Assembly: GCA_000181795.3 (NCBI GenBank)
Contig: CM012954.1
Location: 14,844,704-14,908,703 of the forward strand
Source of the DNA: Trichinella spiralis
Taxonomy: Eukaryota > Nematoda > Enoplea > Trichinellida > Trichinellidae
Direction of reading: 5' to 3'
Length of the DNA stretch: 64,000 nucleotides
A model generated the notes under the pieces. That model had not been told where the DNA came from. It saw only the letters and a program-made list of their open reading frames with translations, and ran no database searches. Below are positions 20,055 through 32,014 of the stretch, piece after piece. Position 1 is the first letter of the stretch, and every line of letters starts with the position of its first letter. Position numbers and translations under genes: made by a program.

Positions 20055-23000
20055 TCAAATTAGCCTCTCGCCGGTTTTCAAATTGTTCAACGGCAAAACT
20101 GACATTGCTGAACACTTCATCTCCTCTTTGGCCGGATTGTATTTGCCTTTCAGTTCACGGCTACGTCGGACGTGACGAGCCAGCAGAAAGCCAACGACGA
20201 CCAAACCCACGGCAGAAATGCACCCAAATACGGCACCGATGATCCAAGCAGGCGACCAGCCCGACGACCATGACGACGACGACGATGATGCTGATGATGA
20301 TTCTTTAGCTTCAGTCAAATTGCAAAATTTGCCTACAAATTAAAAAATTTCCACATTTTCAATTTTTCCCCTTTATTCATAATTAAAATATTGTCATTGT
20401 CAAAGATTAAATAAACACAAATCTACCCCCCCCCCCGACCACATAAACATATCTGTTGTTGAATTTTGAATTTAAAAAAAACTGTGATAATATAAAATAA
20501 TAAAATTCATCATATCAAGTATATTTATTAATTTATTTATTATTATTGGCATACACATATTTGTTCTATTCAATTCCACCACATCATTCATCTTATATTA
20601 TGCACACTATTCAAAACTTGTGACGACAAAACAAACAAAACGAGCGTCGTCATTTCATCATATAAATAACAAGAATAAGCTGCTTTCTTATTCTGTTGTT
20701 GTTTTTACTTTCTGTTTAGTTGAAATAATGAATGAATGAACGAACGTTTTTCAAGTTAATTAAAACAGCCAGCGTAAGCATAGTAGTAATATAGCAGCAG
20801 CTAAAGCTCCTCCTCCTCGTCATCGAAGTGTTCAAGTGGAAAATGAAATTTCACAGAAAAAATATTTTCATTATAATGAAACTGTATAGATTTTATAATT
20901 TCACAACAAAACAAAAACATATACGTTTTAAATTTTTTTAAATTAGTGAATTTTTCAACGTGAAGATGAAAAAAAAGTTGCCCAAGTGCTGCTGCACCCA
21001 GAAAATATCAAAGCACACCAACCAACTACATACATCTAATTTTAAATAAATATGTGCACCAAAAGCCTTTTTTTCAAAACAAAAAATGAACAAATTAAAA
21101 AATATCTATATTTACCATAATAACCGGCATGACAGTTGCATTGGAAATGGGTTTTTTGATTGACACAAACGCCGTGAGCACCGCACGCACCGTCATGTTC
21201 AACACAGTGGTCAATTGGCAATTCACAAAAATTTCCCCGATGACCAGTACCCGCACAGTCACATCTGAATGGATAATTTAAATTTACATTACTTAATGAA
21301 CAATTAATTAAGTAGTTTTTTTTTCAAAAAATAAACCTGAAAGTGATTTCGTCACAAACACCACCGTTGTGACATTGGTTGGTTGCACAAGAAGAAGATG
21401 CCGCCGGCTCGTTAATGCCGCTAGAGGAAAGTTCACAATGGTCACCGCGCCATCCGTCGGAACAATTGCACCAGTATGGGGCGTTGGCGGTGAACGGGCG
21501 CACCTCGTCGGCCAATTCCATCGCATTGGTCAAATGGCACTGGCCGCCATTTTGACACGGGGTGTAAGCTTCACATATGTGCAAAAAGGCACAATTCAAG
21601 CCGAGATACATTTTCGGACACCGACATCCAATACCCGGTACACATTGGCCACCGTTCAAGCAAACCCACGGACATTTTTTCCGTTGACCATCGGTCGACA
21701 AAGTTCCATCAGCAACAGTAGCAGCGGTAGTGAAATTATTTTCAACGTTGTCAAAAGTCGAATTCCAAGCAACACCAGCAGTGACTGTGCTATTATTATT
21801 ATTATCATTATTGTTGTCGTGATTTACAGAATAATAATGCAAATCATCATCATCATCACTGCTGCTGGTATTGCTGCTTTTCGTTGTGATGAAAACTTCC
21901 AAAACATCTTCACTACTTTTCACATGCGTATTATTATTATTATCATTTGGTCCGAACGTATTCTGGTCCAAATTACCACCCTGATCATCATCATCATCGG
22001 CTGATGACAAATTGAACAACCGCATATCATCACAAGTGGAATTTGCATAATTGTCAGCACAATCGCAATACCACTGCAAAGTACTACTACCGTTGTTGAA
22101 CCCAGAACGACACTTCGCGCCGTTGTAGCACACCGTACGACCATCGTCACCGCACAATTCAACCGTCACCACAGCAGAATATTCACCGGCAATTGTTGCA
22201 CAAGAGCATGGGGTCACATTGGTATCGGCAGCAGCGGATGCTTCTGCACAGACGGCTTTCATGGAGCCGCAGTGGTCAGTGTCACCGTCGCACGTCCAGT
22301 TTGCCGTGCAACGCTCACCACAAGATCCCCCAGAACACTGGCAAAACAGAGATTCACCGTCGTCGGGCAAGAGCAAGCACACCCCATTAGTGCCACAGTG
22401 GTATACTGAACAACTGTTGTTCCAATATTTCGTCGTCGTACTGCAAAAATACAAAAGTTTTTTTTCAAATTTAAAAATATTAAAATAAGTAAAGCAACAA
22501 CATGATCAAATTTGATTTGAAAATTAATTGCAAATTGGTTTTTCCAAATCAATTTGTAAAAAATTAATACAAGCACAATATGGAACAAAAAATGCAGTGT
22601 AAAATTTTGTTCAATGTTTGAATTATAATAATTAAATAGAGGTTTCGCTATGATTGACGACATCGATATCAATTCCAATATTACACTTCTACGGATAATA
22701 ATGCATTACAATGCAATAATTGCACGCATGAAAAGTGAACAAAATGCCAAATAAAGAGCCAGATACACACGCAAACGCGCACACGAGTCGCACCATTATC
22801 GCATAAGCAGCTAGCTACTAGTAGAATTCTAGCTAGCTAGCTAGTGAGCTGCATACAATCAACTAGTCAGCTAAGATAGCTAAGATGGATAGCTGACTGC
22901 TGACTTAGCTAGCAAGTGGAAGACCGACTGACTGGCTGAGTGAGTGAGTGAGTGAGTGAGTGAATGACTGAGTGGTTGGCTGGCTAGCTATAAGCCGTGA

Positions 23001-26000
23001 GCAACTTAGGCAAGCAGACACATACTGGCTGAGAAGAAATGATAATAAAAGAAATCAATACGCGCACATCATTAAACGATGCGGCCAGCGGTAAAAGCTC
23101 AGCTTAACTTCTCTTCGAAACACTCTCCACATTCAATGCATAATTTAAAAAAAATAATAACAATAATTTCATCTTTCAAAAACCACTTGTAAAAAATTAA
23201 AAAAAAACAATGTTCAACAATGATCGATCACATGAAAAGTGCTCAATTTAAGCTGTTTCAAAAAAAAAACCAACAACAAATTAACACTTCTCATTTAAAA
23301 ATAAAAAAGATAACAAAAAAATGACGTTACAAAATTGAGCAAAATTTTATTAAAAAAAAAGAAAAAGACTTATACAATGATGAATTTACTTAATCGACTA
23401 ATTGAATGTCTGTAATTTTCTCGTCTGGCGCTAAATTTGTACAAAATCAAATATTTGAAATCAATTTTACAAACAGCAAGTACACACTGTTCAATCAAAA
23501 TGCCAGACATGCCTGAAGTGATTGGACAAAGGAAAAAGAAAAAGAATGAAAACGAAACGCTACTCGCAATTACAATTATAATAATGATGATGATGTTGCT
23601 TGAATCAACTTTTTGGAATTCGAAAAATGAAGCAATAAAAATTTCATCCACTATCCTCCTCCTTTTTGCACGTGCTATACTGAGCATTTAGCATATTCAT
23701 AGTCATACAAAAAAAATCTACATCCCATTTTTGCTTTCATCTCTCTAATAACTGTGAAATGCAATTTAAATAAAAAAAATTTTTTAACTCACTTTGCCTC
23801 GTTGAGTTGAAACAACGTTACGGGAAATGAAAATGGCGACGTGGAAGTCAAAGTGGTAGTATTATGATCGCTTTTCAATGTTAAGGTTGAAGTTTTCCAA
23901 AAAGTAGACTCAGAGTGATTTTGTGCCACTAAAGAATTAGCAGCATTGCTAATTGTAGATGGGATAATTTCCGTCACACCAGCAGTAGTAGTAGTAGTAG
24001 TAGTATTGGAAATGATCGTTACCATTTCCTGATGCGACTGCACCGGTTCGATATGCTCCGTGAAATAACATACACAACCTAAATCCCAATGACAACATAA
24101 TGCAAATCAATAGTGGTGATTATTAAATAAATATACATGTAAATAAATAAATAAATAAATAAATATAGATCATTCATACGTATATGTATATAATAATTCT
24201 GTACCTGTGTTGAAAACCAACGAACCATTTGCAAGTGGCGCTTGAAATTCAGTTTGCTGAAGATAGTTCAATGCAGTTGAATTGCATTCGGATGAATTCA
24301 ACTGCACAGACCAATCAATCAGTACTGATCCATTAAATAACAAATCATCATCGTATTCTAAAATAAAATAACAACAACAACAGTTATGGTGTACAAATAG
24401 ATATTATTTTTATGCGTGTGTGTGTGATGAAAAATTTACTTGAAAAATCCACCGAGCAAAGTGGAATCTGTTGACCACTGTCCAAATCTGTCCAGGACAG
24501 CAAAGTCCGATTTGAGCAGCGGTTTCGAAATGTGGTACCATTTTTCAATAAGTGAAGAATCCCTTTGAAATACAATCGACCATCAAGCGGGAATTGTTCA
24601 TTCAAAATCTTCACCGACAATGGACAACCAGGGTCATCGGTATTTTCTACATCGGGCTCATCTGAGACCAAAATAGATAGAGATCGTGTTTTCTGCACAG
24701 CAACCAACAATGAAGCTGCCGCTGTAAACAAAAATATGTATTATTTAAAAAATGATCATCTTTAAATGTGTAAAATATTTTTCATTAAACACAATGCTTG
24801 AAAGTTTAAAAACAAGTCGTCACATTTTTAATAGACAAACTGGAATGAATAAACTTGTACAATTATTATTATTAAATTAAAATTATTCAAATTTTATTTG
24901 TTTTAATAATAAAATCAATTTTCTTGTTTATCTAAATTTTCATCAACGCATCACAGAAGAAATTGTTTCGACAGATATTTTCAAATCGATGCAAATTAAA
25001 TAAAAGAAGCCTAAGCTGCAAAAAAAGAGCAAGAGAGAGAGAAAAAAAATTCCATTAAGTTTTGATTAGAAAGAAGCAGACAAAGTTTCGATTTTAAAAA
25101 TTTCCTTTCCTTCTGAATAGGAAAACTGCAAAAAAAAGAAATAGAACTGAAATATTAATAATAATAATATGCAAGCAAAAGCAAAACAATATATTATATT
25201 ATATTATATTATATTATATTATGATGACCATGAAAATGAAAAATCCTTGACTCTGTGCAAAGAGAAGCAACATCTAGGTCAAGCAGGTCAAAAATAGATC
25301 GCTGCCCTTTCTTCTTTCTCGCCAAGCTGCATGCAGGTCCAGCAACGCTTACGCTGTGCATGTGTGGATATGCAATGCAGCTAGGAAATTCGACCTTCTC
25401 TCGTTGATTGATAAATAAACAAACAAACAAACAAAAAGATGCACACACTGACTATGCGTTGCGTGTTCAAAAATAAATTCAAAAACAAACAAACAAACAA
25501 ACAAATGCTTATTTCGAAAAGTGAAATTGAAATAGATACAGAAAGAAAAACATTCTCATCAATGAATCATCGAGCTCATCAAACAAAAAATCATTGATAA
25601 AAATTATACAACACAATTTATGTTGCTTTTCCAAAGTATGTAATATGTACATATCAAAACTTCACAACGAACCTTTTCACTGAACTTTGAATGAAAAAAA
25701 TAGGCACATTTGATTAACTTCTATAGAAACTATTCAAAAATTTTACAATTAAAAAACTATACTACAATCAATGAACAAAACGCAACATTTTCTGTACAAC
25801 AAAACAACTAAGCCAATGACATTTGAAACGCATCATCAAAATAGTTTACTTTATTCAACTACTCGGGGTACAGGGCACACTGGAATACGATACAAATTAA
25901 ATAAACTTTATTTATTTATTTATTAAAAAAACACTTCACACTTTATGCAAATTTATATAGTGCTCCGAGAAATAAAGTAGAACACATCAAAATGAGCATT

Positions 26001-26385
26001 GACAAAAAGTAAATTAAAATAAGACTCAATTGTACATTATACAATCCTCAGAGGCTACGTTCATACATTCAGCCTACATTTGAAAATGAACAATAAAATG
26101 GACACTCCTTGCCGTGAGAAGACAATTAATTCTGACCAAATTTCAATTGCATAACAAAAATATTTTAAAGAAAAATGAACAATCTTCCAAACTGCACAAC
26201 TGATTTTCAAGCTACATTCATGAAACATTAATTTTTACCATATTACCATTTTTTTATATTAATTAATAAAACAGTGCACAAAAAACAGTGAACAAAATCT
26301 TGATTCCATTTGAATAAAAGTGCTATAATAAGAAAGAAAATTGCTCACCGATAAATAAAACAGTTGGAAAATTTGTCAGTTTCAT
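20055..26385 (-). CDS. crb: Crumbs-like EGF-repeat transmembrane polarity protein
   Basis: Seven exons: 26385-26349, 24721-24440, 24357-24205, 24078-23793, 22440-21337, 21264-21116, 20332-20055; 762 residues. Exons 1 and 2 join to form a signal peptide (MKLTNFPTVLFIAAASLLVA). A unique Cys-containing region and a Thr-rich stretch follow, then about six EGF-like modules; the clearest are CLNGGQC...CRCPKMYLGLNC, CQNGGQC...CNCSDGWRGDHC, CHNGGVC...CDCAGTGHRGNFC and CGAHGVC...CNCHAGYYGKFC. An Asp/Asn-rich linker sits between modules two and three. The membrane segment is at about 699-721. The 41-residue cytoplasmic tail has the juxtamembrane basic block, GKYNP in place of the FERM-binding GTYSP, and the terminal PDZ ligand ERLI. 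That tail is diagnostic of Crumbs, which organises the apical domain with Pals1/Stardust. No laminin-G domain is seen; compare nematode CRB-1 and EAT-20. Confidence 0.85.
20426..20436 (+). repeat. Homopolymer C run
   Basis: Eleven consecutive C on the plus strand in the last intron of the Crumbs-like gene. This is unusual in such AT-rich DNA. Confidence 0.9.
22441..23792 (-). other. Intron 4 of the Crumbs-like gene with CTAG/GAGT-rich tract
   Basis: A 1.35 kb intron. The tract 22801-22999 is made of tagc/ctag and gact/gagt words. The remainder is AT-rich with A runs. Open frames here are low complexity. Confidence 0.6.
22801..22999 (+). repeat. TAGC/CTAG and GACT/GAGT simple-sequence tract
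   Basis: Starts gcagctagctactag, runs through ctagctagctag, then agctaagatagctaagat, then gactgactggctgagtgag(tgag)n, and ends ggttggctggctagcta. Composition is quite unlike its flanks. Confidence 0.85.
24140..24165 (+). repeat. (AAAT)n microsatellite
   Basis: Six taaa units in the 126 bp intron between exons 4 and 3 of the Crumbs-like gene. Confidence 0.85.
25189..25222 (+). repeat. (TATTA)n pentanucleotide repeat
   Basis: Six to seven tatta units, perfect over most of the length. Confidence 0.9.
25418..25505 (+). repeat. Paired (AAAC)n microsatellites
   Basis: Two arrays, 25418-25435 and 25483-25505, of caaa units in the same orientation, about 48 bases apart. Confidence 0.85.
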
Positions 26386-29300
26386 TCGCGAGGCATTAGC
26401 TGATCATCATTCTGTTGCAAGTTTTTTTTGGAACAAAAACACCACTTTCGTCTTTTCAGTCAACAAAAGAAATGAAATGATAAATTCATGTGATACTTAT
26501 CAAAGTGAAACAGTAAAAAAGAAATGCTTCATCACAAGTGAAATACTGTTCAGCAATCAAAAATCAGACTTTCAAAACAATCGCCTAACCAAACGATACA
26601 AGACGAACGGTACCAAAGAGAATAATGAAATACTGTACGGCAGAAGAAAAATTAAAGAAAATCAAGTACAATTTTGCAATTTTGCATTGTTTTTTTAAAT
26701 GTTTTAGCCATTAATATGTTTTTCATTTTGCTCGATAAATGAATAGATAAGGTAGAATCAATATTTGCAAAAGCAAACCATCGCAATTGGTGGACCTACG
26801 CCGCTCGTATATTTTTGACAACTGGTCGACAAACGTGTTCGCCAGCTATATCACATTTCTCCTTATTTCAAGTGAAGCCAGCTAGTAATGGATCGATTGC
26901 GCGAAGAAATTCTTTTGACAGCCGTCTTACATATCACTAATTATTTGAAAAGAATTTTTTACCAACTTATTGTTGTTGGTCTGTTTTATTCGCTTTTACA
27001 TTTGAACTGCTTTCACAACACTTTTTAATTAACCCACAACGATTACGAAAGACAATTCACACGTTGATGAGTAATTTAAGTTGAATCATCAATTTTTAAG
27101 CTTCTTTTTTCTTCACGATCATTTTGCACGTTCAATGTTTACTAATTACTTTTTTTCTGTATTTAAATTGTTGATTGCTCATCGAATTTGCCAATAAATA
27201 AACGTCGCAATCAATTGCCAAGTTGCTTGCGTGATTTTGTAATTGAAAAGAAAGTGTCTAATCGAATTTAACAATATAATCGAACAAGCAAGTACAATTA
27301 AGAGAAAAGAAAACTGTAAAAATTTTCCAAATTCTGTCTTTGATTTGATCCGTATAATAAATAATTTTTAATAATGAAGGAGTGGCAAATTGAAATTCAA
27401 CAAACAATAATGTGAATGGGTACAGTACAAATGTACAGTGAAATGGGCAATTTGATAAAACAAATGTTGCAAATTTTTCTCCAAAAACAAAAATTGCACT
27501 ATTGATTACGTAAATTTTGATCTCATTTCCATGATTAAATGAAGTTGGTCACACTTTTATAAATATATATTGATACTGAATTTACGATAAAATAACCAGA
27601 AAGACGGCTATAATTGTGATTTTTACCAAATAGAACATTAACAAAGAAAGCTGATTTATGTTGAATTGCGTGTTGTTAAGTCAAAATGTTTCACATAAAT
27701 ATTATAAAAGCAATACGATGAAAATAAGTTTGATGATTCCAACAGATACAATAAACAGTTGAGCAAAAACAAAGTAAACAAAGAATGCATTTAAATTTTA
27801 ACATTTTCATGAAAACAAAAATTGTTTTTTGACAACGCAGAATAATACATGCAACATTTTGGTGGAATAAAATTAGCATTTGATAAATATGCATTACGTC
27901 GATGGTTTATTCTTTTTCTTTCTCCTGATATTCCATTTATACAGTTTTCAGGATTGTAACAAATTTTAAAAGATGCAAATAAATACATAAATAATGTTAC
28001 AAATTTCTTGGAATTGAAACAAATTGAGCTGATTAACAGAATAAGTAGAAAAAGGAAAGAAAATTTTAGGTGAATTTATACAAACTGAAAAATCACATAC
28101 TTTAAGAATAGAAAGAATTGATGAAATAATCTTCAACTCTTGAAATGCGTCTTTCTCCTTATGAAAATTTCCCCATCTAAACCTGGTCTACTTCAAATAT
28201 TGAATCTAGCTTGAAAAAGTGCTCACTTTGTAGCATGACAATTAACAATACAATTTCTGCCTTATTTCTCGTGCATCATTTGACATTTTAATGTTTAATA
28301 ATTGGTAAATTTGCATTTAATTGCTTTTCTTAATGACAAAATTTGACAAATTTCTGAATAATTTTTTACAACTAGTTTACATCAACGGCAGCAGAACGAT
28401 TCACTGAAATGTGCAATTTTTGACGTTTAAAATTTTAAAAACTTGAAAACATTTTTGAAAAACCCGTACAAACATCACAGATTGTTTTTTTAAATAAATT
28501 ATACATTTCCTCATCATTTTTGAATAGCATAATTTAAACTGAAAAGGGTGGCAAATTTGTTGAACAGTTTTCAAACTGACCAATCACAGAGTGACAAAGC
28601 AGAAACTGCACGAATAGAACAAGTTGACCTTGACCTTGCATTCTGCAGATAGCAAAGTAGTGTGTTTGGCATTTCGCCAAACCGGTTGTAAATTCCATTT
28701 ATTATATTTCATCAAGGAAAATATTTGTTTTCATTTTATCATTTTTTCTAATTGATAATCAAAATAACAACTACTATTGATTTTATTGATTAAATAAATA
28801 AAATCATAAAAAATCAACAACTGATAAATTATTGAAAATATTTTTATTTGAAAAAAATTGTATAATGTAAGTTCATTAAAAGTAAATAAACAGAACAGGC
28901 AATAATGGAATAATTATTGCAATGTGTTAACGTGCTTTGAAAAAAAATTTGATGAAAAATGTAATTCAAAACAGATAAACATTGGAAATTTTGATTAAAT
29001 TACATAAATTCAAAAAAAACATTTCGTTTCAACACTTTCATAATGATACAAAAATAAGTTAGACAAAACTGAAGTTATTTTATTTTCATTTAATTATTAA
29101 TTTTATCAATTGCAAAATACTAATAATAATTCAAAATTTGCTGTCGACTATAATATTCTAATTAATGTAGAAATTTAATTATGAAAGTAATGAATAAAAA
29201 TAATTTTTGTAATGATTTGAAAAATTAACCAAATCAAAGAAAATGCACTATGTAAATTACAAATTATTTAAAATATAAATAAATTGAAGTACATTTCAAT

Positions 29301-32014
29301 TCATTTATTGTTTACTTGTTATTTTGCAGTAATAATAAAAACAAATAAATTCAATTATTAATTAGCATATGAATTTGAAAAATGCTCAATTATTAAAACA
29401 GAAATTTTAATTTTTCAAAAAAAGTATAAATATATGCATAAATTTTAATAAAGGTTAGAGAATGTTTTCCTTGTGATATAATAATGCAGATTGGGTATTC
29501 ATTTGCTTCTTATATTGATTTCAACTGTTCTCGGGTTTTAATTGAACAAAACATGCACCGGCAACGCGCTACTTTTATTACGACATACTCAATTCTGTGG
29601 TCGTTGTTTCGATCGAAATTGCCATCTTGAAAATTTGTATAAATATTAAATACGAGCAGTTTTTTTTATTATTACTGAAGCACATCTATGCCAAGTATTA
29701 AAATGACATCTTGCTTGTCAAAATACATGTACAAATGAATAATTTCTGCTGTTGAAAAGTAAGTTTTGTTGAACTTTTTAACATTGATAATCATATTATT
29801 TTCCATTTTCTGTTGAAATATAATAAACAAATATAGTCACATTTGATACATTCAAAATTTGGTCTGTAAACTATTTCAATTCATTTTCTTAGCTATTAAT
29901 TATTACTTTAAACAATCAGAAAGTGTAATTAATATTGCCAAAGAAGAGAATAATTTTTATTTCATAATAATTTACATTACCTAGATAGGAAACATTATTT
30001 TCATCGCCTTGGCAATCTGACATATCGACCACTCAGTTGACTGTCAATAGATTAAACTTAATCTTACTGGATAGCACATTATTCGAACTGAAACTCTGTA
30101 CTCGTTTTTGAAATGAATTTCAAAATTGCAACTCCACCACCATCTATATCTCTCTTTGATGAATAAATTATTACCTTTTAAAAATTTAATTTCAAAAAAG
30201 TATTTTCTTTGCAATTTCTTATTTATACTACAGAACAATGTTTGTCTCGTTTTTGAAAAATGATAAATAAGGAAATGGAAAATTTGAATTACAAATAGCT
30301 TTTCATCAAACAAATATTATTTTTGATCCATTGATCATTTATTGATAATTCTTTCACAGAAATATTCTTCTTCGTTTTTTTTCGGCAAACACTAAATGCA
30401 ATAATAATAACACAAAAGTACAATCAATTGCTGAGCATTTTACATATTTTTCTTTCCAATACACAAAATAATAAAAATGAATTTTCTCGTTGCTTGAAGT
30501 GCTCAAGAATGAATTATTCAAAAATGAACTTATTGTATGCATTATTTTTTTCATTCAAAATTGAACAAATGAACAATTTGGCAGATGTTCCCTCGAAAAT
30601 TTGTGTTGACAATAAAACAAAAATTGAACAATGCTTATGCTGCATAAAAAAAAGCACGGGGAATATTTTCAAATTCATTTTTCATGCTCATTGTCCATTT
30701 CATTTCAAAGCCACAACTTGAGCGTGAATAATAAGCGTGAAATTGTCAATCAAATGTGATCAATTCAAAATTTGGTAAATTCATAAATATGGAAGGACCT
30801 GAAAAACCAAAAATTGAAAATTTCACTATTTTTTCTCTTTTTTTTTGTTTTCAATTTTTCAATATTTTAATTTGATCCTACTTTTCCAATTAAAACCTAT
30901 TTATTCCCGCGGTAAGTTTGATTTTTGAAAAAACCGGTTTTCATCATTACAAAAGAAAATTTCACTACACAACGTTGAAATTGTTGGTGCATATTTCAAT
31001 AAAACAAAAAATTATTTATTATTTATAACATTATAAAAAATAAATCAAATTAGTATTTTCTAAAAAAATAAATAAAGAAGCGTCATCGTAACAGTTTCAA
31101 TTGATTACTATATGAAAAGAGTTTAACGATTGTAAATTGTTAATAATAATAATAAATAATGCGATTATGCAATTTCAATAAAGTTGAATAATTCCAATTA
31201 GTATAAATTAGTGGGGAATGATATTTTTTTCCAAGTGAAGTGCGCAGTGACAAAAGAAAAAGATAAAAAGCACCTGCATGTCCAAAAACGCAACGCACCG
31301 GCAGGCAAATTTTCAAGACGAGCATATCTGAGTGGAGGAGGAAATTTGAATTGCAAATTTTATGACCAGCAAATTTGTTATGGTTGATTTGAAAAAGCCG
31401 ACGCCTGTCGCGCGCGCGTTTTGAAAATTAGCTAATTGGAGCTGTCAGCGGTTGTTATGGAACTTGAAGCGGTCGATTATTTGTTTGTTTGCAGATATTT
31501 GGCAAATCTATATTATTCGTCTGCCGCGGTCGATGCCTGCGCTTGTTGGAAAGCTGTTCTTTGCGTGAGCCAAAAGAAGGAAAGGGGAAAAAAATTTCTT
31601 CTGCTAATTGTGTGTCTTTGTGCTTTTTGCCTTTTTTTAAAATTATTTCGACAAGCTTTTCCGACAGACGTCGACGTCACCGGTTGGCGCTTGTCAGCGA
31701 CAGTTGTTTAGCGCCCAACGGTGAAAAATGGCTGCTAACGTTCACGTCAGGGGCGCGTTTTGGAGAATCAGTCAGTTTTGAAGCTGTTCAAAGTCGTCTC
31801 TCTCCCTCTTTGTGGCGCGTGATCGTGGCATTTTCCACGACGTCATTTTCACACTTTTCACAACATTGTTTTTTTTGACAGCATATATCCGGTACGCGTG
31901 CTCAGATCAGCTTGTTCATTATTAGCCAGATGTCAGGTCGTCCGCTGCTTTTCAAGCTGCCGCCAAGCCTTCATTCACCTAGTTGAACGGTGACGCAGTT
32001 TTATTTACAAGTCG
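26386..32014. other. Gene-free stretch between the divergent Crumbs-like and carboxylesterase genes
   Basis: 5.6 kb, strongly AT-rich from 27 to 31.3 kb, with only short unsupported frames. It contains a compact site cluster near 28625-28687 and a markedly GC-richer block at 31380-31990 before the esterase start. That block has cgcgcgcg, the palindrome acgtcgacgt (near 31670) and gacgtca, consistent with a promoter or 5'UTR. Confidence 0.55.
28625..28687 (+). promoter_or_regulatory. Candidate enhancer: TGACCT direct repeat plus NFI-type palindrome
   Basis: 28625-28636 is two abutting TGACCT half sites (reverse AGGTCAAGGTCA, which includes TCAAGGTCA, the known extended half site for NR5A/ERR-type nuclear receptors). 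At 28664-28682 the sequence gtttggc-atttc-gccaaac is a perfect inverted repeat containing TTGGC(N5)GCCAA, the consensus for nuclear factor I. AACCGGTT follows at 28680-28687. Binding is inferred from consensus only. Confidence 0.45.

Larger units (their letters stand above)
24722..26348 (-). other. First intron of the Crumbs-like gene (1.6 kb)
   Basis: Splits the signal peptide codons. Contains a (TATTA)n array at 25189-25222 and two (AAAC)n arrays at 25418-25437 and 25483-25505. No other exon was recognised. Confidence 0.6.

Noticed and set aside
21369-22004. 211-codon plus-strand frame opposite the Crumbs EGF exon
   Set aside because: Antisense shadow of the large EGF-coding exon; isoleucine runs come from repeat codons on the other strand.
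30044-30721. Frames of 66-97 codons in the gene desert
   Set aside because: AT-rich chance frames full of Phe, Lys, Ile and Asn; no motif.
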